Assembly (NCBI RefSeq): GCF_000711245.1
Contig: NZ_JOMH01000001.1
Coordinates: 124,001 to 188,000 of the forward strand
DNA: 64,000 bases
Reading direction: 5' to 3'
Source of the DNA: Polycyclovorans algicola TG408
GTDB lineage: Bacteria > Pseudomonadota > Gammaproteobacteria > Nevskiales > Nevskiaceae
Shown here one piece after another: positions 18,203 through 27,943 of the stretch. Position 1 is the stretch's first letter. Every line of letters starts with the position of its first letter. The notes under the pieces are model-generated. The model was not told the origin of the DNA and did not search any database. It was given only the letters and a program-made list of their open reading frames with translations. Both the position numbers and the translations under genes were made by a program.

Positions 18203-19423
18203 TCAAGCTGCGGACGGCGCGGCAAGGCGACGTTCGCGGCGGGAAATATTGGCGCGAATCACGCTGTAATCGATCAGCGGCGCCAGGATGTTGCAGAACA
18301 GGATCGCCAGCATGATGGTCTCGGGATACGCAGGGTTCACCACGCGAATCAGCACCGTCAGGGCGCCGATCAGGCCGCCGTAGATCCAGCGCCCAGCGTC
18401 GGTCATGGTCGCCGACACCGGATCCGTGGCCATGAACATCATGCCGAAGGCGAACCCGCCGATCGACAGGTGCCAGTACCAAGGCACGCCGTACATCGGG
18501 TTGATGTCAGAACCCACGACGTTGAACAGCGTCGCCATCGCGACCATGCCAAACAAGACGCCGAACACGATGCGGTAACTGGCAATGCCGGTGATCATCA
18601 GGAAGGCGCCGCCGATGAAGATCGCCAGAGCGGACACCTCACCGATACTGCCCTGGGTGACGCCGACGAAGGTCTGCATCCAGGTGATGCCAGCTTCCTG
18701 CACGCCGGCCATGCCCTCGAGCTTGGCGATACCCAGGGTCGTGGCTGACGACCAGCCATCAACCGCCGTCCAAATCGCGTCGCCGGACATCTGCGCGGGG
18801 TAGGCGAAGTAGAGAAACGCTCGTCCGACCAAGGCCGGGTTGAGGAAATTCTTGCCGGTCCCGCCGAAAATTTCCTTGCCGATCACCACGCCGAAGCTGA
18901 CGCCCAGCGCCACCTGCCAGAGTGGGATGCTCGGCGGCAGAATCAGCGAGAACAGAATCGAGGTGACGAAGAACCCTTCATTCACTTCGTGATTGCGCAC
19001 CGAAGCAAACAGCACTTCCCACATGCCGCCGACGATGAACGTGGTCATGTAGATCGGCACCCAATACAACAAGCCGTGCGCGAGGTTGGCGATGAAGCTG
19101 TCGGCGTTGTAGCCAAAGTAATGCAAAAACACGTGGCGCCAATTATCGGCCTGCTCAAGTCCCATCGAGGCCATGGCGGTGTTGGCCTGGTAGCCGACGT
19201 TCCAGCAGCCGACGATGACGGCCGGGAAGGTCGCCATCCAGACGTAGATCATCACCCGTTTCAGGTCGATGCCGTCACGCACGTGCGGTGCGCCGCGGGT
19301 GGTGTCCGACGGCGAGTAGAAGAAGGTGTCGACCATCTCGTAGACGGCGTAAAACTTCTCGAACTTGCCGCCCTTGGCAAAGAGCGGGTGTGCGCGGTCT
19401 AAAAAGTCTCTGATTCCAGCCAT
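18203..19423 (-). CDS. nqrB: Na+-NQR subunit B (Na+-translocating; variant flavin site)
   Basis: 406-residue integral membrane subunit carrying FMN and riboflavin and forming the Na+ path. Start ATG 19423 gives MAGIRDFLDRAHPLF and has GAGGGATG upstream. Family blocks GGTGKNFLNPALVGRAFL and FMMFMATDPVSATMTDAG are intact. The covalent-FMN motif, normally DGxSGAT, reads DGWSSATTL: the Thr is kept but the Gly is Ser. Whether this is flavinylated normally cannot be told from sequence. Confidence 0.96.
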   Translation of the reverse strand: MAGIRDFLDRAHPLFAKGGKFEKFYAVYEMVDTFFYSPSDTTRGAPHVRDGIDLKRVMIYVWMATFPAVIVGCWNVGYQANTAMASMGLEQADNWRHVFLHYFGYNADSFIANLAHGLLYWVPIYMTTFIVGGMWEVLFASVRNHEVNEGFFVTSILFSLILPPSIPLWQVALGVSFGVVIGKEIFGGTGKNFLNPALVGRAFLYFAYPAQMSGDAIWTAVDGWSSATTLGIAKLEGMAGVQEAGITWMQTFVGVTQGSIGEVSALAIFIGGAFLMITGIASYRIVFGVLFGMVAMATLFNVVGSDINPMYGVPWYWHLSIGGFAFGMMFMATDPVSATMTDAGRWIYGGLIGALTVLIRVVNPAYPETIMLAILFCNILAPLIDYSVIRANISRRERRLAAPSAA

Positions 19424-19523
19424 GTCATCCCTCGATCTCACGGGGCGATGGGGTGTCACGCACCGGTTGGCGGCGTGTCATCGCACTCATCTTCACTGTC
19501 AAACATTTGGGCCGGGGCCCGAA

Positions 19524-20888
19524 TCAGCCCTCGGCTTCGATCTGTTCCAGATTTTCACGAAGCACGGGACCAAACTCATACTTCCCGACGCAGACGAACG
19601 AGCACAACGCCAGGTCCTCTTCGTCAAGGTCCAGGGCGCCGAGCCGCTGCGCCATGTCGGTGTCGCGGACCAATAAGTATCTCAGCAACTGGGTCGGCAA
19701 AATGTCCAGCGGCATCACGGACTCGTAGTTGCCAATCGGCACCATTGCGCGCGGCGATCCGTTGACGTGCGTGGTGAAGCCGAAACTGCGCTTGGCGCGC
19801 TGCAGGGCGCTGAACAACACATTCATCTTCGAATAACGATCAACGCCGGGGCGGACCCAACCGAACATTTCGCGCGTGCGGCCTTCGGGCATCACCGTGA
19901 TCTGTGAATGGTACGGCGACAGGTAGGCACTCCAGGCACGCGCCGTGCGGCCGTTGAACACCGAACCCGACAGCGCCCGCGCGTCGGCGCAGGAATTCAC
20001 CTCACCGGTCAGCAATTCTTCGATGCTGGCGCCGACACGGGTGCGAACCAGTCGCGGTGTTTTTGCCAGCGGACCGGCCAGCGAAATGATCCGCTCGGTC
20101 GACAGAACGCCATGGGTGACGAGCCGACCGACGGCGATGACGTCTTGGTAACCGATGTACCAGGCAGACCGTGTCAGCGACACCGGGTGCAGAAAGTGAA
20201 TGTGCGTACCCGGATTGCCGGCCGGGTGCGGCCCGGCGAATTCGGCAACCGTCAGGCTGTCCAGTTCCGGCAGCGGAATCTTCGCGTCGGGCGCCTTGCA
20301 GACGTAGGTCGGGCCTTCAGTCAGCCGCGCGAGGACGGTGATGCCATTTTTGAAATCGTCCACCGCTTCGGCAATGACCCGCTGCGGGTCAGGCGCCAAC
20401 GGATTGGTGTCGATGGCAGTTATGAACAGCGCATCGGCCTTGGCATCCACCCGAGGTACTTTGCTGTAGGGCCGGGCGCGCAGCCGCGTCCACAGGCCGG
20501 AGCGGATCAACTGCTCACGCACCTTTTCGGCCGCCAATGTGCCCAGCGTGGCCGCGTCGAACGACTCGAAACTTTCGGCGGCATCGCCGTCAAGCTCGAT
20601 CACCACCGACTGCAACACCCGACGAGCGCCACGGTTAATCGCGACAACTTTGCCGGCACCCGGCGCGGTGAACAAAACACCCGGCGAGCGCTTGTCTTCA
20701 AACAAAGCCTGGCCCAATTTCACCACATCGCCTTCTTCGACCATCATCGTCGGCTTGACGCCGACACAGTCGGGGCCAACGACAGCAACTTTGGTGATGA
20801 CAGCGCCGTGATCAATGCGCTCTTGATCGGGTTGCCCCGTGATTGGGAGCGTCAAACCCTTCTTGATTGAAATTCGCGTCGCTTTCAC
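19524..20888 (-). CDS. nqrA: Na+-NQR subunit A
   Basis: 454-residue cytoplasmic-side subunit without cofactor; in Vibrio it contributes to ubiquinone/inhibitor binding. I choose GTG 20888 (VKATRISIKKGLTLPITGQ), close to the Vibrio start. An ATG at 20978 would add 30 residues unlike the family. No strong ribosome site precedes the GTG, so the start is less certain than the gene. Conserved blocks include HFLHPVSLTRSAWYIGYQDV and YESVMPLDILPTQLLRYL. First gene of the operon, 100 bases before nqrB. Confidence 0.95.
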   Translation of the reverse strand: MKATRISIKKGLTLPITGQPDQERIDHGAVITKVAVVGPDCVGVKPTMMVEEGDVVKLGQALFEDKRSPGVLFTAPGAGKVVAINRGARRVLQSVVIELDGDAAESFESFDAATLGTLAAEKVREQLIRSGLWTRLRARPYSKVPRVDAKADALFITAIDTNPLAPDPQRVIAEAVDDFKNGITVLARLTEGPTYVCKAPDAKIPLPELDSLTVAEFAGPHPAGNPGTHIHFLHPVSLTRSAWYIGYQDVIAVGRLVTHGVLSTERIISLAGPLAKTPRLVRTRVGASIEELLTGEVNSCADARALSGSVFNGRTARAWSAYLSPYHSQITVMPEGRTREMFGWVRPGVDRYSKMNVLFSALQRAKRSFGFTTHVNGSPRAMVPIGNYESVMPLDILPTQLLRYLLVRDTDMAQRLGALDLDEEDLALCSFVCVGKYEFGPVLRENLEQIEAEG

Positions 20889-21204
20889 GTGCTGGAGAAC
20901 TCTGGCGGTTTGGAAAACGGCGGGAGTGTACTGGAAGCCCCACCCGCCGGCCAATTGTCGTGCCCCGGTTTTCAGCACTTAGAGCCGTCCGACTTGCCGG
21001 TTCTCAACTGCCCGCCCGTCGATACCAACAGGCGCCGCGAGAACAGCGACCGCTAGCGCCCGGCGCGTGCCAGACGGGCAAAAATCTGCTGCAGGTCGGT
21101 GTTGGGCGCAGTGGCACCACGCGCCGGTGAAGGGGCAGTGGTGGCGGGCGCTGGAGTCGGGCGAAGAGGCATTGGAAGACCGTCGTTGGCAAAGATATCT
21201 GACA

Positions 21205-21233
21205 ACAGTATTTTCAATGATTTCATGTGTCAA
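21205..21233 (-). promoter_or_regulatory. Candidate sigma-70 promoter for the nqr operon
   Basis: Read on the minus strand: perfect -35 TTGACA (21233-21228), 17-base spacer, -10-like TACTGT (21210-21205, weak), within A/T-rich DNA. It would give a leader of roughly 310 bases before nqrA. Confidence 0.45.
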
Positions 21234-21286
21234 TCAAAGTTTTTTAATGTTATTTATTAATTACCAGCGCGGCGCCCATCACGCCG

Positions 21287-21314
21287 CTGACCGTCCGGGG
21301 CCTGCCGTTATACT
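21287..21314 (+). promoter_or_regulatory. Candidate sigma-70 promoter for the DUF962 gene and mnmG
   Basis: CTGACC (21287-21292), 16-base spacer, TATACT (21309-21314; five of six consensus bases), about 30 bases before ATG 21345. Confidence 0.5.
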
Positions 21315-21344
21315 GCTCACCCTGCCAAGCCCCCTGGATTTGCC

Positions 21345-21650
21345 ATGCAAAACCACTACGCCAACTTCGACGACTTCTACGTCGACTACCTCAAAGAGCA
21401 CCAGAATCGCACCAGCCGTCGTCTGCATTTTGTCGGCACGTCGTTGTCGTTCGTGCTGGCGGCGATTGCCATTGCCAACTACCAATGGTGGCTGCTGGCG
21501 CTGGCCTTCGCGCAGGGTTACGCCTGGGCCTGGGTCGGGCATTTTTTCTTCGAGAAGAACAAGCCCGCCACCTTTCAACACCCTTGGCTGAGCTACAAGG
21601 GCGACATGCGCATGTGGTGGGACATCCTCACCGGCAAGATTCCTTTCTGA
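21345..21650 (+). CDS. DUF962 / Mpo1-like small membrane protein
   Basis: 101 residues with two hydrophobic segments (about 33-50 and 52-68). Conserved family features are [11 protein letters not shown] and [16 protein letters not shown]. The yeast relative Mpo1 is an Fe(II)-dependent dioxygenase of 2-hydroxy fatty acids; bacterial members are uncharacterised, so only an envelope or lipid-related role is suggested. It is 8 bases upstream of mnmG on the same strand and probably co-transcribed. Confidence 0.88.
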   Translation: MQNHYANFDDFYVDYLKEHQNRTSRRLHFVGTSLSFVLAAIAIANYQWWLLALAFAQGYAWAWVGHFFFEKNKPATFQHPWLSYKGDMRMWWDILTGKIPF

Positions 21651-21658
21651 CGCCTGCC

Positions 21659-23527
21659 ATGTCCGCGCACATCGCCATGCTGGAACAGGCCCACCGCTAC
21701 GACGTGATCGTCGTCGGCGGCGGCCATGCCGGTACCGAGGCCGCGTTGGCGCCGGCGCGTATGGGGCTGCGCACGTTGCTGGTCACGCAAAACATCGACA
21801 CCCTGGGGCAGATGAGCTGCAACCCCGCCATCGGCGGCATCGGCAAGGGGCATCTGGTCAAGGAAATTGACGCGCTGGGCGGCCTGATGGCCCGCGCCGC
21901 CGACCACGCCGGCATCCAGTTCCGCACCCTGAACGCCTCGAAAGGCCCAGCCGTGCGGGCCACCCGTGCCCAGGCCGACCGCGCCCTGTACCGCGCCTTT
22001 GTCCGCGCCGCGCTGGAGCAGCAACCCAACCTCGACCTGTTTCAGCAGGAAGTCGACGACCTGATCGTCGACGGGGGAAAAGTGCGCGGGGTCGTCACCC
22101 GCGTCGGCCTGCGCTTCGAGGCGCCGACGGTGGTGCTCACCACTGGCACCTTCCTCGGCGGGCGCATTCACATCGGTCTGGAACACCACGCGGGTGGCCG
22201 CGCCGGTGACGGCCCCAGTCTGCCGCTGGCAACGCGTCTACGCGCCCTCATGCCCCGCGTCGGCCGACTCAAGACCGGCACACCGCCGCGCATCGACGGG
22301 CGCAGCATCGACTGGACCCGGTTAACCGAACAACCCGGTGACAGCCCGCGGCCGGTGTTCTCGTTCATGGGCAGCCTTGCCGATCACCCGCGCCAGGTGC
22401 CCTGCCACATCACCTACACCAACGCCAATACCCACGACATCATCCGCAGCGGCTTCGACCGCTCGCCGATGTTCACCGGCGTCATCGAAGGCAGCGGCCC
22501 GCGCTACTGCCCCAGCGTCGAAGACAAGGTCAACCGCTTTGCCGACAAGGACCGCCATCAGATCTTTCTGGAGCCGGAAGGTCTGAGCACGCCGGAGATC
22601 TACCCCAACGGCATCTCCACCAGCCTGCCCTACGACATCCAGCTGGCCTTTGTGCGCAGCATCGAAGGGCTGGAGGCCGCGCGCATCATGCGGCCGGGTT
22701 ATGCCATCGAGTACGACTATTTCGACCCACGCGACCTGCAACGCTCGCTGCAAACCACCGCCATCGAAGGCCTGTTCTTTGCCGGCCAGATCAACGGCAC
22801 TACCGGCTATGAAGAGGCCGCTGCGCAGGGTCTGCTCGCCGGCATCAATGCCGCGCGCATGGTGCAAGGCCAACCGGCCTGGGTGCCGGGCCGCCACGAG
22901 GCTTATATCGGCGTGCTGGTTGACGACCTGACAACGCGCGGCACCACCGAGCCGTACCGCATGTTCACCTCGCGCGCCGAGCATCGACTGCTGTTGCGTG
23001 AAGACAACGCCGACCGCCGCCTGACCCCCGTGGGCCGCGAGATGGGGCTGGTTGACGACGCCCGCTGGGCGGCGTTCAGCACCAAGCTTGGTGAGATCAA
23101 CACCGCCCGCGAGGCGCTACTGGCGCATCGGGTACGCGATGGGCAGCACAAGATCACCGTGCTGGAACTGTTGCGTCGCCCGGACGTCACCTACGCCAGC
23201 CTCGTGCAAGACGGCGTCGCGCCAAACGTCGCCAGTGAGATCGCCGAGCAGATCGAAATCGACGTCAAGTACGCTGGCTACATTGATCGCCAGAGTGCCG
23301 ACGTGGCGCGCACCGCGCGTCACGAGCAGAGCCGCATTCCCGCCGGGTTCGACTATGCCAGCGTGTCGGGCCTGTCGAACGAAGTGAGGGCCAAACTGGC
23401 TGAACACCGCCCCGAAACACTGGGCCAGGCCGGGCGTATTCCGGGCGTTACCCCGGCTGCCGTGTCCCTGTTGCTGATTCAACTGCTCAAACAGGGGTCC
23501 CGGGTCGCAACGGCTGCGGCGGGCTGA
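21659..23527 (+). CDS. mnmG: tRNA uridine-5-carboxymethylaminomethyl synthesis enzyme MnmG (GidA)
   Basis: 622-residue FAD protein that, with MnmE, modifies U34 of several tRNAs. N-terminal FAD motif [12 protein letters not shown]; conserved Cys in [13 protein letters not shown] and in [13 protein letters not shown]-terminal helical region for MnmE/tRNA contact ([11 protein letters not shown]). Start ATG 21659 gives [16 protein letters not shown]. The neighbours rsmG-parA-parB, frequent after mnmG, are absent; hemC converges from the other side. Confidence 0.97.
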   Translation: MSAHIAMLEQAHRYDVIVVGGGHAGTEAALAPARMGLRTLLVTQNIDTLGQMSCNPAIGGIGKGHLVKEIDALGGLMARAADHAGIQFRTLNASKGPAVRATRAQADRALYRAFVRAALEQQPNLDLFQQEVDDLIVDGGKVRGVVTRVGLRFEAPTVVLTTGTFLGGRIHIGLEHHAGGRAGDGPSLPLATRLRALMPRVGRLKTGTPPRIDGRSIDWTRLTEQPGDSPRPVFSFMGSLADHPRQVPCHITYTNANTHDIIRSGFDRSPMFTGVIEGSGPRYCPSVEDKVNRFADKDRHQIFLEPEGLSTPEIYPNGISTSLPYDIQLAFVRSIEGLEAARIMRPGYAIEYDYFDPRDLQRSLQTTAIEGLFFAGQINGTTGYEEAAAQGLLAGINAARMVQGQPAWVPGRHEAYIGVLVDDLTTRGTTEPYRMFTSRAEHRLLLREDNADRRLTPVGREMGLVDDARWAAFSTKLGEINTAREALLAHRVRDGQHKITVLELLRRPDVTYASLVQDGVAPNVASEIAEQIEIDVKYAGYIDRQSADVARTARHEQSRIPAGFDYASVSGLSNEVRAKLAEHRPETLGQAGRIPGVTPAAVSLLLIQLLKQGSRVATAAAG

Positions 23528-23534
23528 GCATGCC

Positions 23535-23552
23535 GTCGGGTTGAAACCCGAC
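23535..23552. other. Short hairpin between convergent mnmG and hemC
   Basis: Perfect 8-bp inverted repeat GTCGGGTT-GA-AACCCGAC without a T-run. Its core resembles the loop-proximal part of the terminator at 6566-6600. The two-base spacer means the physical loop would open the inner pairs. It could act as a weak or processed 3' end. Confidence 0.35.
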
Positions 23553-23629
23553 CTACAAACACCGCGCTTGCGGGTCGGCATTCATGCCGATAACCCGGTC
23601 GTGGTCGGGGTTCGCAAGCTCAACCCACT

Positions 23630-24553
23630 CTACGGAACGCCACACGCACTAAGGATGTCGCGCGCACCGTCGGCCAACAGGCGGCTGGCGAGTTGATGGC
23701 CCAGGGTTGTCGCCTCCATTGCCGCGCCGCTAATGGCATGGCGCAGTTGTCGCGTGCCATCGGGGGTGCCGACCAGCCCATCGAGGCGGAGCTGACCATC
23801 GCGCAGCACCGCATGTCCGGCCACGGGCACCTGGCAGTTGCCGCCCAGGTCGCGGTTGAAGCTTCGCTCGGCGGCCAAACGAATGCGCGACGGCGCGTTG
23901 TCCAGCGGCGCAAGCCAGTCTCGCGTGGTCCGGTCGTCGCTGCGGCATTCAATGCCGACGATGCCCTGGCCAACCGCCGGAACAAAGACATCGACCGGCA
24001 GCGCCTCACGAATGCGCTCGGCCAGCCCCAGCCGAATCAGCCCGGCGCAGGCCAGCAGAATGGCGTCGTAAGCGCCCTCGTCGAGTTTGCGCAGACGCGT
24101 ACCGACGTTGCCGCGCAGCACCTCGATGCGCAGATCGGGGCGCAGGTGTTTGAGTTGCGTCTGCCGCCGCAGGCTGGACGTGCCCACGCAAGCACCAATC
24201 GGCAGGGTGTCAAGTCGCGCAAAGCGCGAGGACACGAACGCGTCACGCGGGTCTTCGCCAGGCAGAAAGGTGGCGAGCATGAGGCCCTCGGGCTGCTCGG
24301 CCGGCACGTCCTTCATCGAGTGCACGGCAATGTCGGCGCGACCCTCGAGCAGCGCCTGTTCCAGCTCTTTGACAAACAGGCCTTTGCCGCCGACTTTTGA
24401 CAAAGAGCCTTCGAGCCGCTGGTCGCCCAGCGTGGTCATGGGCAACAGTTCCACCTGTAGATCGGGATGCGCCGAAGCAAGCAAGCCTTGCACGTGATGC
24501 GCCTGCCACAGCGCCAGCGGCGACTCGCGCGTTGCAATCCTGAGCACGCTCAC
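23630..24553 (-). CDS. hemC: Hydroxymethylbilane synthase (porphobilinogen deaminase)
   Basis: 307-residue cytoplasmic enzyme joining four porphobilinogens into hydroxymethylbilane for haem and sirohaem. N-terminus [17 protein letters not shown], substrate-site [10 protein letters not shown] and the dipyrromethane-cofactor cysteine in [13 protein letters not shown] are all present. In Pseudomonas and relatives hemC follows algR and is followed by hemD. Here it follows algR by 35 bases but hemD is missing from this locus. Confidence 0.97.
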   Translation of the reverse strand: MSVLRIATRESPLALWQAHHVQGLLASAHPDLQVELLPMTTLGDQRLEGSLSKVGGKGLFVKELEQALLEGRADIAVHSMKDVPAEQPEGLMLATFLPGEDPRDAFVSSRFARLDTLPIGACVGTSSLRRQTQLKHLRPDLRIEVLRGNVGTRLRKLDEGAYDAILLACAGLIRLGLAERIREALPVDVFVPAVGQGIVGIECRSDDRTTRDWLAPLDNAPSRIRLAAERSFNRDLGGNCQVPVAGHAVLRDGQLRLDGLVGTPDGTRQLRHAISGAAMEATTLGHQLASRLLADGARDILSACGVP

Positions 24554-24588
24554 GAACGCGTCTCAGGCACAGAATCGAACGTCACCAC

Positions 24589-25332
24589 TCAGGATTGATC
24601 GGTGATGAACCGCCGCACCTCAGCCAGCCGGCGCCGTGACACCGGCAACGGCCGCGCAGCGTGGCGCACGCGCAGCCAGTGGTGCTGTTCGCCCTGACGT
24701 TCACGCTCCAGACCGGAGATGAAGCGCGTCGCCACCAAGGCCTTGCGGTGTACGCGCAGGAACCAGGGGGCGAAATCTTCTTCGAGCGTTTTCAGTGATT
24801 CTTCGATCAGCACTTCACCGTGCAGATGACATACGGTGGTGTACTTCTGGTCGGCGATGAAACAGACGATGTCTTCGGCCGGAATGCGTGTCAGCCCCTC
24901 GCGCGCCGTCGCCAGCACGAACTCGCGCTTGGGTTTGGCATCGACAGCCACCCCGTTACCGGGGCGCTGCGCGCGGTTGGGACGGCGGATGCGCATCAGC
25001 GCTTCCTTGAGCTTCTCGGCGCGTATGGGCTTCAGCAGATAGGCCTGCGCATTGGCGTCAAAGGCCGACAGGGCGTGCTCTGAGTACGCGGTGGTGAAGA
25101 TCACCGCCGGCGGCAGTTCCATGTCCTGGAGGCTGCGGGCGACTTGCACCCCGTCAATGCCCCCCATGCGAATGTCGAGCAACACCAGATCCGGCTCTTC
25201 CTCATCAATGAGGTCCAAGGCGCTCTCGCCATCGCCAGCTTCGCCCACGACCTCATAACCGGGAAATTCCGAAAGCAACCGCTTGATGCGGTCTCGTGCC
25301 AGCGGCTCATCATCAACGACGACGACTCTCAA
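24589..25332 (-). CDS. algR: LytTR-type response regulator, AlgR homologue
   Basis: 247 residues: CheY-like receiver (1-120) with VVDDEP, phospho-acceptor Asp in LVLLDIRM and Lys in YLLKPIRAEKL. A C-terminal LytTR DNA-binding domain follows (about 140-245: AEDIVCFIADQKYTTV, WFLRVHRKALV, PVSRRRLAEVR). In Pseudomonas AlgR controls alginate, type IV pili and related traits. The partner kinase is immediately upstream (31-bp gap), giving fimS-algR-hemC as in Pseudomonas. Confidence 0.93.
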   Translation of the reverse strand: MRVVVVDDEPLARDRIKRLLSEFPGYEVVGEAGDGESALDLIDEEEPDLVLLDIRMGGIDGVQVARSLQDMELPPAVIFTTAYSEHALSAFDANAQAYLLKPIRAEKLKEALMRIRRPNRAQRPGNGVAVDAKPKREFVLATAREGLTRIPAEDIVCFIADQKYTTVCHLHGEVLIEESLKTLEEDFAPWFLRVHRKALVATRFISGLERERQGEQHHWLRVRHAARPLPVSRRRLAEVRRFITDQS

Positions 25333-25363
25333 GGCCTTGATCCCCTATCTCTTTTCGAACTTG

Positions 25364-26458
25364 TCATGTGAACTCGCCAGTGCGCGGCGATTCGGGCAAA
25401 GACAATCGTACGCGAAACACCGGGCCGTCAAGCCTCGGGTCCTTACCCATTTCCAGCCGCGCCTGATCGCCGTAGATCAGCACCAAACGCTGGGCAATGT
25501 TGTCGACGGCGATGTGATTGCCGCGTTGACCGGCATGCTGGCCTTCAACATCGCCATCCGGGATCGGATTTTCGACCTCCACCACCAGTCGCGAACCGAT
25601 CTTGCGAATGGTGACGCGAATCATCCCGGCCTTGGTCATCCGCGACACGCCGTGGTGCACCGCGTTCTCGATCAGGGGTTGCACCACCAGCATCGGCAGC
25701 GACCAGCTCAGTAGCGCGTCGGGCACATCCCAGATGACGCTCAGCTTCTCGCTAAGCCGCACCTGCTCGATGCGCAGATACGACCGACACAGCGCGATCT
25801 CTTCTTCCAGCGTTCCGAGTTGGCCACGCTTTTCGAGGCTGGCGCGAAAAAGCTCTGAAAGGTCCACGACCATGTCTTCAGCATCATTCGGACGGGCGTG
25901 AATCAGCTCGGCGACGCTGTTCAGTGAGTTGAACAAAAAGTGGGGCTTGATGCGTGCGTTGAGCGCTTGATAGCGCGCCTCACCCTCGGCCTTGATGTTC
26001 TGCTGCCACTGATGCCGCGCCCAGAAGTAGCGCAACAGACCCACCGACACGATGCCGGCAATTGCGCTGTGGCGGGCGATGAACTCAAGGCGGCTTTCGG
26101 CCGGCAGAAACTCCGACCAGCGCAGTTCGACGACCACCAGGTAACCCAGGTCGGACATGAACAGCACCACCACCACCAACATGCCCCAACAAACAAAAAA
26201 CACCACCCCCGGTCGCGCCACGGCCAACCAACTGCGCGCCCAGCACAGCGAAGCGCCGGAGATCACCCCAATCCATTGCAGGTAAATGGTCAGCATCATC
26301 AGCCGCGATACCGCGTCCCCGCCGCGTGCGTCACCGGCCAGGGTCAGGACAATGGCCACCAGCTGCAGCACGAAGGCCTGGGTCAGCAGCGCCCCGCCGC
26401 GACAGAAATCGGGAATCAGCTCCAGTAGGGGGCCACGCTGTGGGCGAACGCGTTTCAT
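25364..26458 (-). CDS. algZ: LytS-type sensor histidine kinase, AlgZ/FimS homologue
   Basis: 364 residues. Four hydrophobic segments in the first ~160 residues form a membrane sensor, followed by a His_kinase domain with phospho-acceptor His in IKPHFLFNSLNSV and an ATPase N-box QPLIENAVHHGV. The glycine-rich lid reads RGNHIAVDNIAQRL where LytS kinases usually have GxGIGLxN, so ATP handling may be altered, as has been noted for the FimS branch. Start ATG 26458 has a GGAG site; an ATG at 26485 is the alternative. Divergent from argH, as in Pseudomonas. Confidence 0.9.
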   Translation of the reverse strand: MKRVRPQRGPLLELIPDFCRGGALLTQAFVLQLVAIVLTLAGDARGGDAVSRLMMLTIYLQWIGVISGASLCWARSWLAVARPGVVFFVCWGMLVVVVLFMSDLGYLVVVELRWSEFLPAESRLEFIARHSAIAGIVSVGLLRYFWARHQWQQNIKAEGEARYQALNARIKPHFLFNSLNSVAELIHARPNDAEDMVVDLSELFRASLEKRGQLGTLEEEIALCRSYLRIEQVRLSEKLSVIWDVPDALLSWSLPMLVVQPLIENAVHHGVSRMTKAGMIRVTIRKIGSRLVVEVENPIPDGDVEGQHAGQRGNHIAVDNIAQRLVLIYGDQARLEMGKDPRLDGPVFRVRLSLPESPRTGEFT

Positions 26459-26527
26459 GACACTCCGAGGTCGTGCGACCGGCATTGTGCGTGATGATCA
26501 ATGCGCGGGACACACGGCAGCGCCGCC

Positions 26528-26533
26528 TATAAT
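26528..26533 (+). promoter_or_regulatory. Candidate -10 element upstream of argH
   Basis: Perfect TATAAT, 33 bases before ATG 26567 and followed by the ribosome site AGAGG at 26553-26557. No convincing -35 is seen at normal spacing, so an activator may be needed. Confidence 0.5.
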
Positions 26534-26566
26534 CGCGCCCTTCACGCACGCTTAGAGGTTTCAACG

Positions 26567-27943
26567 ATGAGCGCCAAGCTCTGGGGCGGTCGCTTCGCCG
26601 AGTCCACCAGCACGCTGGTCGAACGCTTTTCCGAATCGGTGAGCTTCGATGCACGCCTCTACCGTCACGACATCCGCGGCTCCATCGCCCATGCCCGCAT
26701 GCTGGCGGCGGTCGGCGTGCTGACGGCCGACGACGTTGCCGCCATCGTCAAGGGGCTGGGCGACATCGAGGCCGAGATCGACGCCGGCCAATTCGAGTGG
26801 AAGACCGAACTCGAAGACGTGCACATGAACATTGAGGCGCGCCTGACTGAGCGCATCGGCGACGCCGGCAAGCGCCTGCACACCGGCCGCAGCCGTAACG
26901 ACCAGGTCGCCACCGACATTCGCCTCTACGTGCGCGACGCCATCGACGACGTGTTGGCGCTGATTGACACGCTCGCGGGCGCGCTGCTGGACCTTGCCGA
27001 AACCGAGGCCGACACCGTCATGCCCGGCTTCACCCACCTGCAGATCGCCCAGCCGGTCACCTTCGGCCATCACCTGCTGGCGTGGCGCGAACAACTGCTG
27101 CGTGATCACAGCCGCTTCGTTGACGCCCGCCGCCGCATGAACCTGTTGCCGCTGGGCGCTGCCGCGCTGGCCGGCACGGTCTATCCCATTGACCGCGCGC
27201 GGGTCGCCGCCGAGCTGGGCTTTGACGGCGTCACCGAAAATTCGCTGGACACCGTGAGCGACCGTGACTTCGCCATCGAATTCTGCGCCGCCGCCAGCCT
27301 GTTGATGGTGCACCTGTCGCGCTGGAGCGAAGAGCTGATTCTGTGGGCAACGCCGATGTTCGGCTTCGTTGATCTGCCCGACCGTTTCTGCACCGGCAGT
27401 TCGATCATGCCGCAGAAGAAAAACCCCGACGTGCCCGAACTGGTGCGCGGCAAGACCGCACGCGTCATCGGTGACCTCACCGCGCTGCTGGTGCTTATGA
27501 AAGGCCAGCCGCTGGCCTACAACCGCGACAATCAGGAAGACAAGGAGCCGCTGTTCGATGCCATCGACACGGTGACGATCTGCCTGCAGGTGTTCGGTGA
27601 AATGATGCCCCACGTCAAGGCCAACCGGCCGCGCATGCGCGAGGCCGCCTTTAGGGGCTTCTCGACCGCCACCGACCTTGCCGACTACCTCGTCAAGAAG
27701 GGCATGGCCTTTCGCGACGCCCACCACGTCGTCGGCTCTGCCGTCGCCCACGCGGCGAAGCAGGGTTGTGACCTGTCGGAACTCAGCCTTGAAACCCTGC
27801 AGGGCTTCTCACCGACCATCGCTGCCGATGTGTTCGAGGTCATCACCCTCGACGGCTCGGTGGCGGCACGTGACCACATTGGCGGCACGGCGCCGGCGCA
27901 GGTGCGCGCCGCCATCGCCCGGGCGCGACAACAGACCGGCTGA
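26567..27943 (+). CDS. argH: Argininosuccinate lyase
   Basis: 458-residue fumarase-superfamily enzyme releasing arginine and fumarate from argininosuccinate, the last step of arginine synthesis. N-terminus [26 protein letters not shown] and the superfamily signature [12 protein letters not shown] are intact. Start ATG 26567 follows AGAGG by nine bases. It overlaps the next gene by one base (TGATG). The divergent fimS-algR-hemC unit gives the Pseudomonas-like gene order. Confidence 0.98.
   Translation: MSAKLWGGRFAESTSTLVERFSESVSFDARLYRHDIRGSIAHARMLAAVGVLTADDVAAIVKGLGDIEAEIDAGQFEWKTELEDVHMNIEARLTERIGDAGKRLHTGRSRNDQVATDIRLYVRDAIDDVLALIDTLAGALLDLAETEADTVMPGFTHLQIAQPVTFGHHLLAWREQLLRDHSRFVDARRRMNLLPLGAAALAGTVYPIDRARVAAELGFDGVTENSLDTVSDRDFAIEFCAAASLLMVHLSRWSEELILWATPMFGFVDLPDRFCTGSSIMPQKKNPDVPELVRGKTARVIGDLTALLVLMKGQPLAYNRDNQEDKEPLFDAIDTVTICLQVFGEMMPHVKANRPRMREAAFRGFSTATDLADYLVKKGMAFRDAHHVVGSAVAHAAKQGCDLSELSLETLQGFSPTIAADVFEVITLDGSVAARDHIGGTAPAQVRAAIARARQQTG

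Larger units (their letters stand above)
20889..21344. other. Divergent intergenic region upstream of nqrA and the DUF962 gene
   Basis: 456 bases. An unusually A/T-rich patch (about 21190-21265) lies in otherwise GC-rich DNA and contains a consensus -35 pointing toward nqrA. A promoter for the DUF962 gene lies nearer that gene. The ~315 bases between the nqr promoter candidate and nqrA hold only frames that look like chance. A structured leader is possible but I could not identify a known riboswitch. Confidence 0.6.

Noticed and set aside
20979-21233. 84-codon frame upstream of nqrA on the minus strand
   Set aside because: Composition is Arg/Ala/Cys-rich in the style of chance frames in GC-rich DNA, and it starts inside the promoter candidate.
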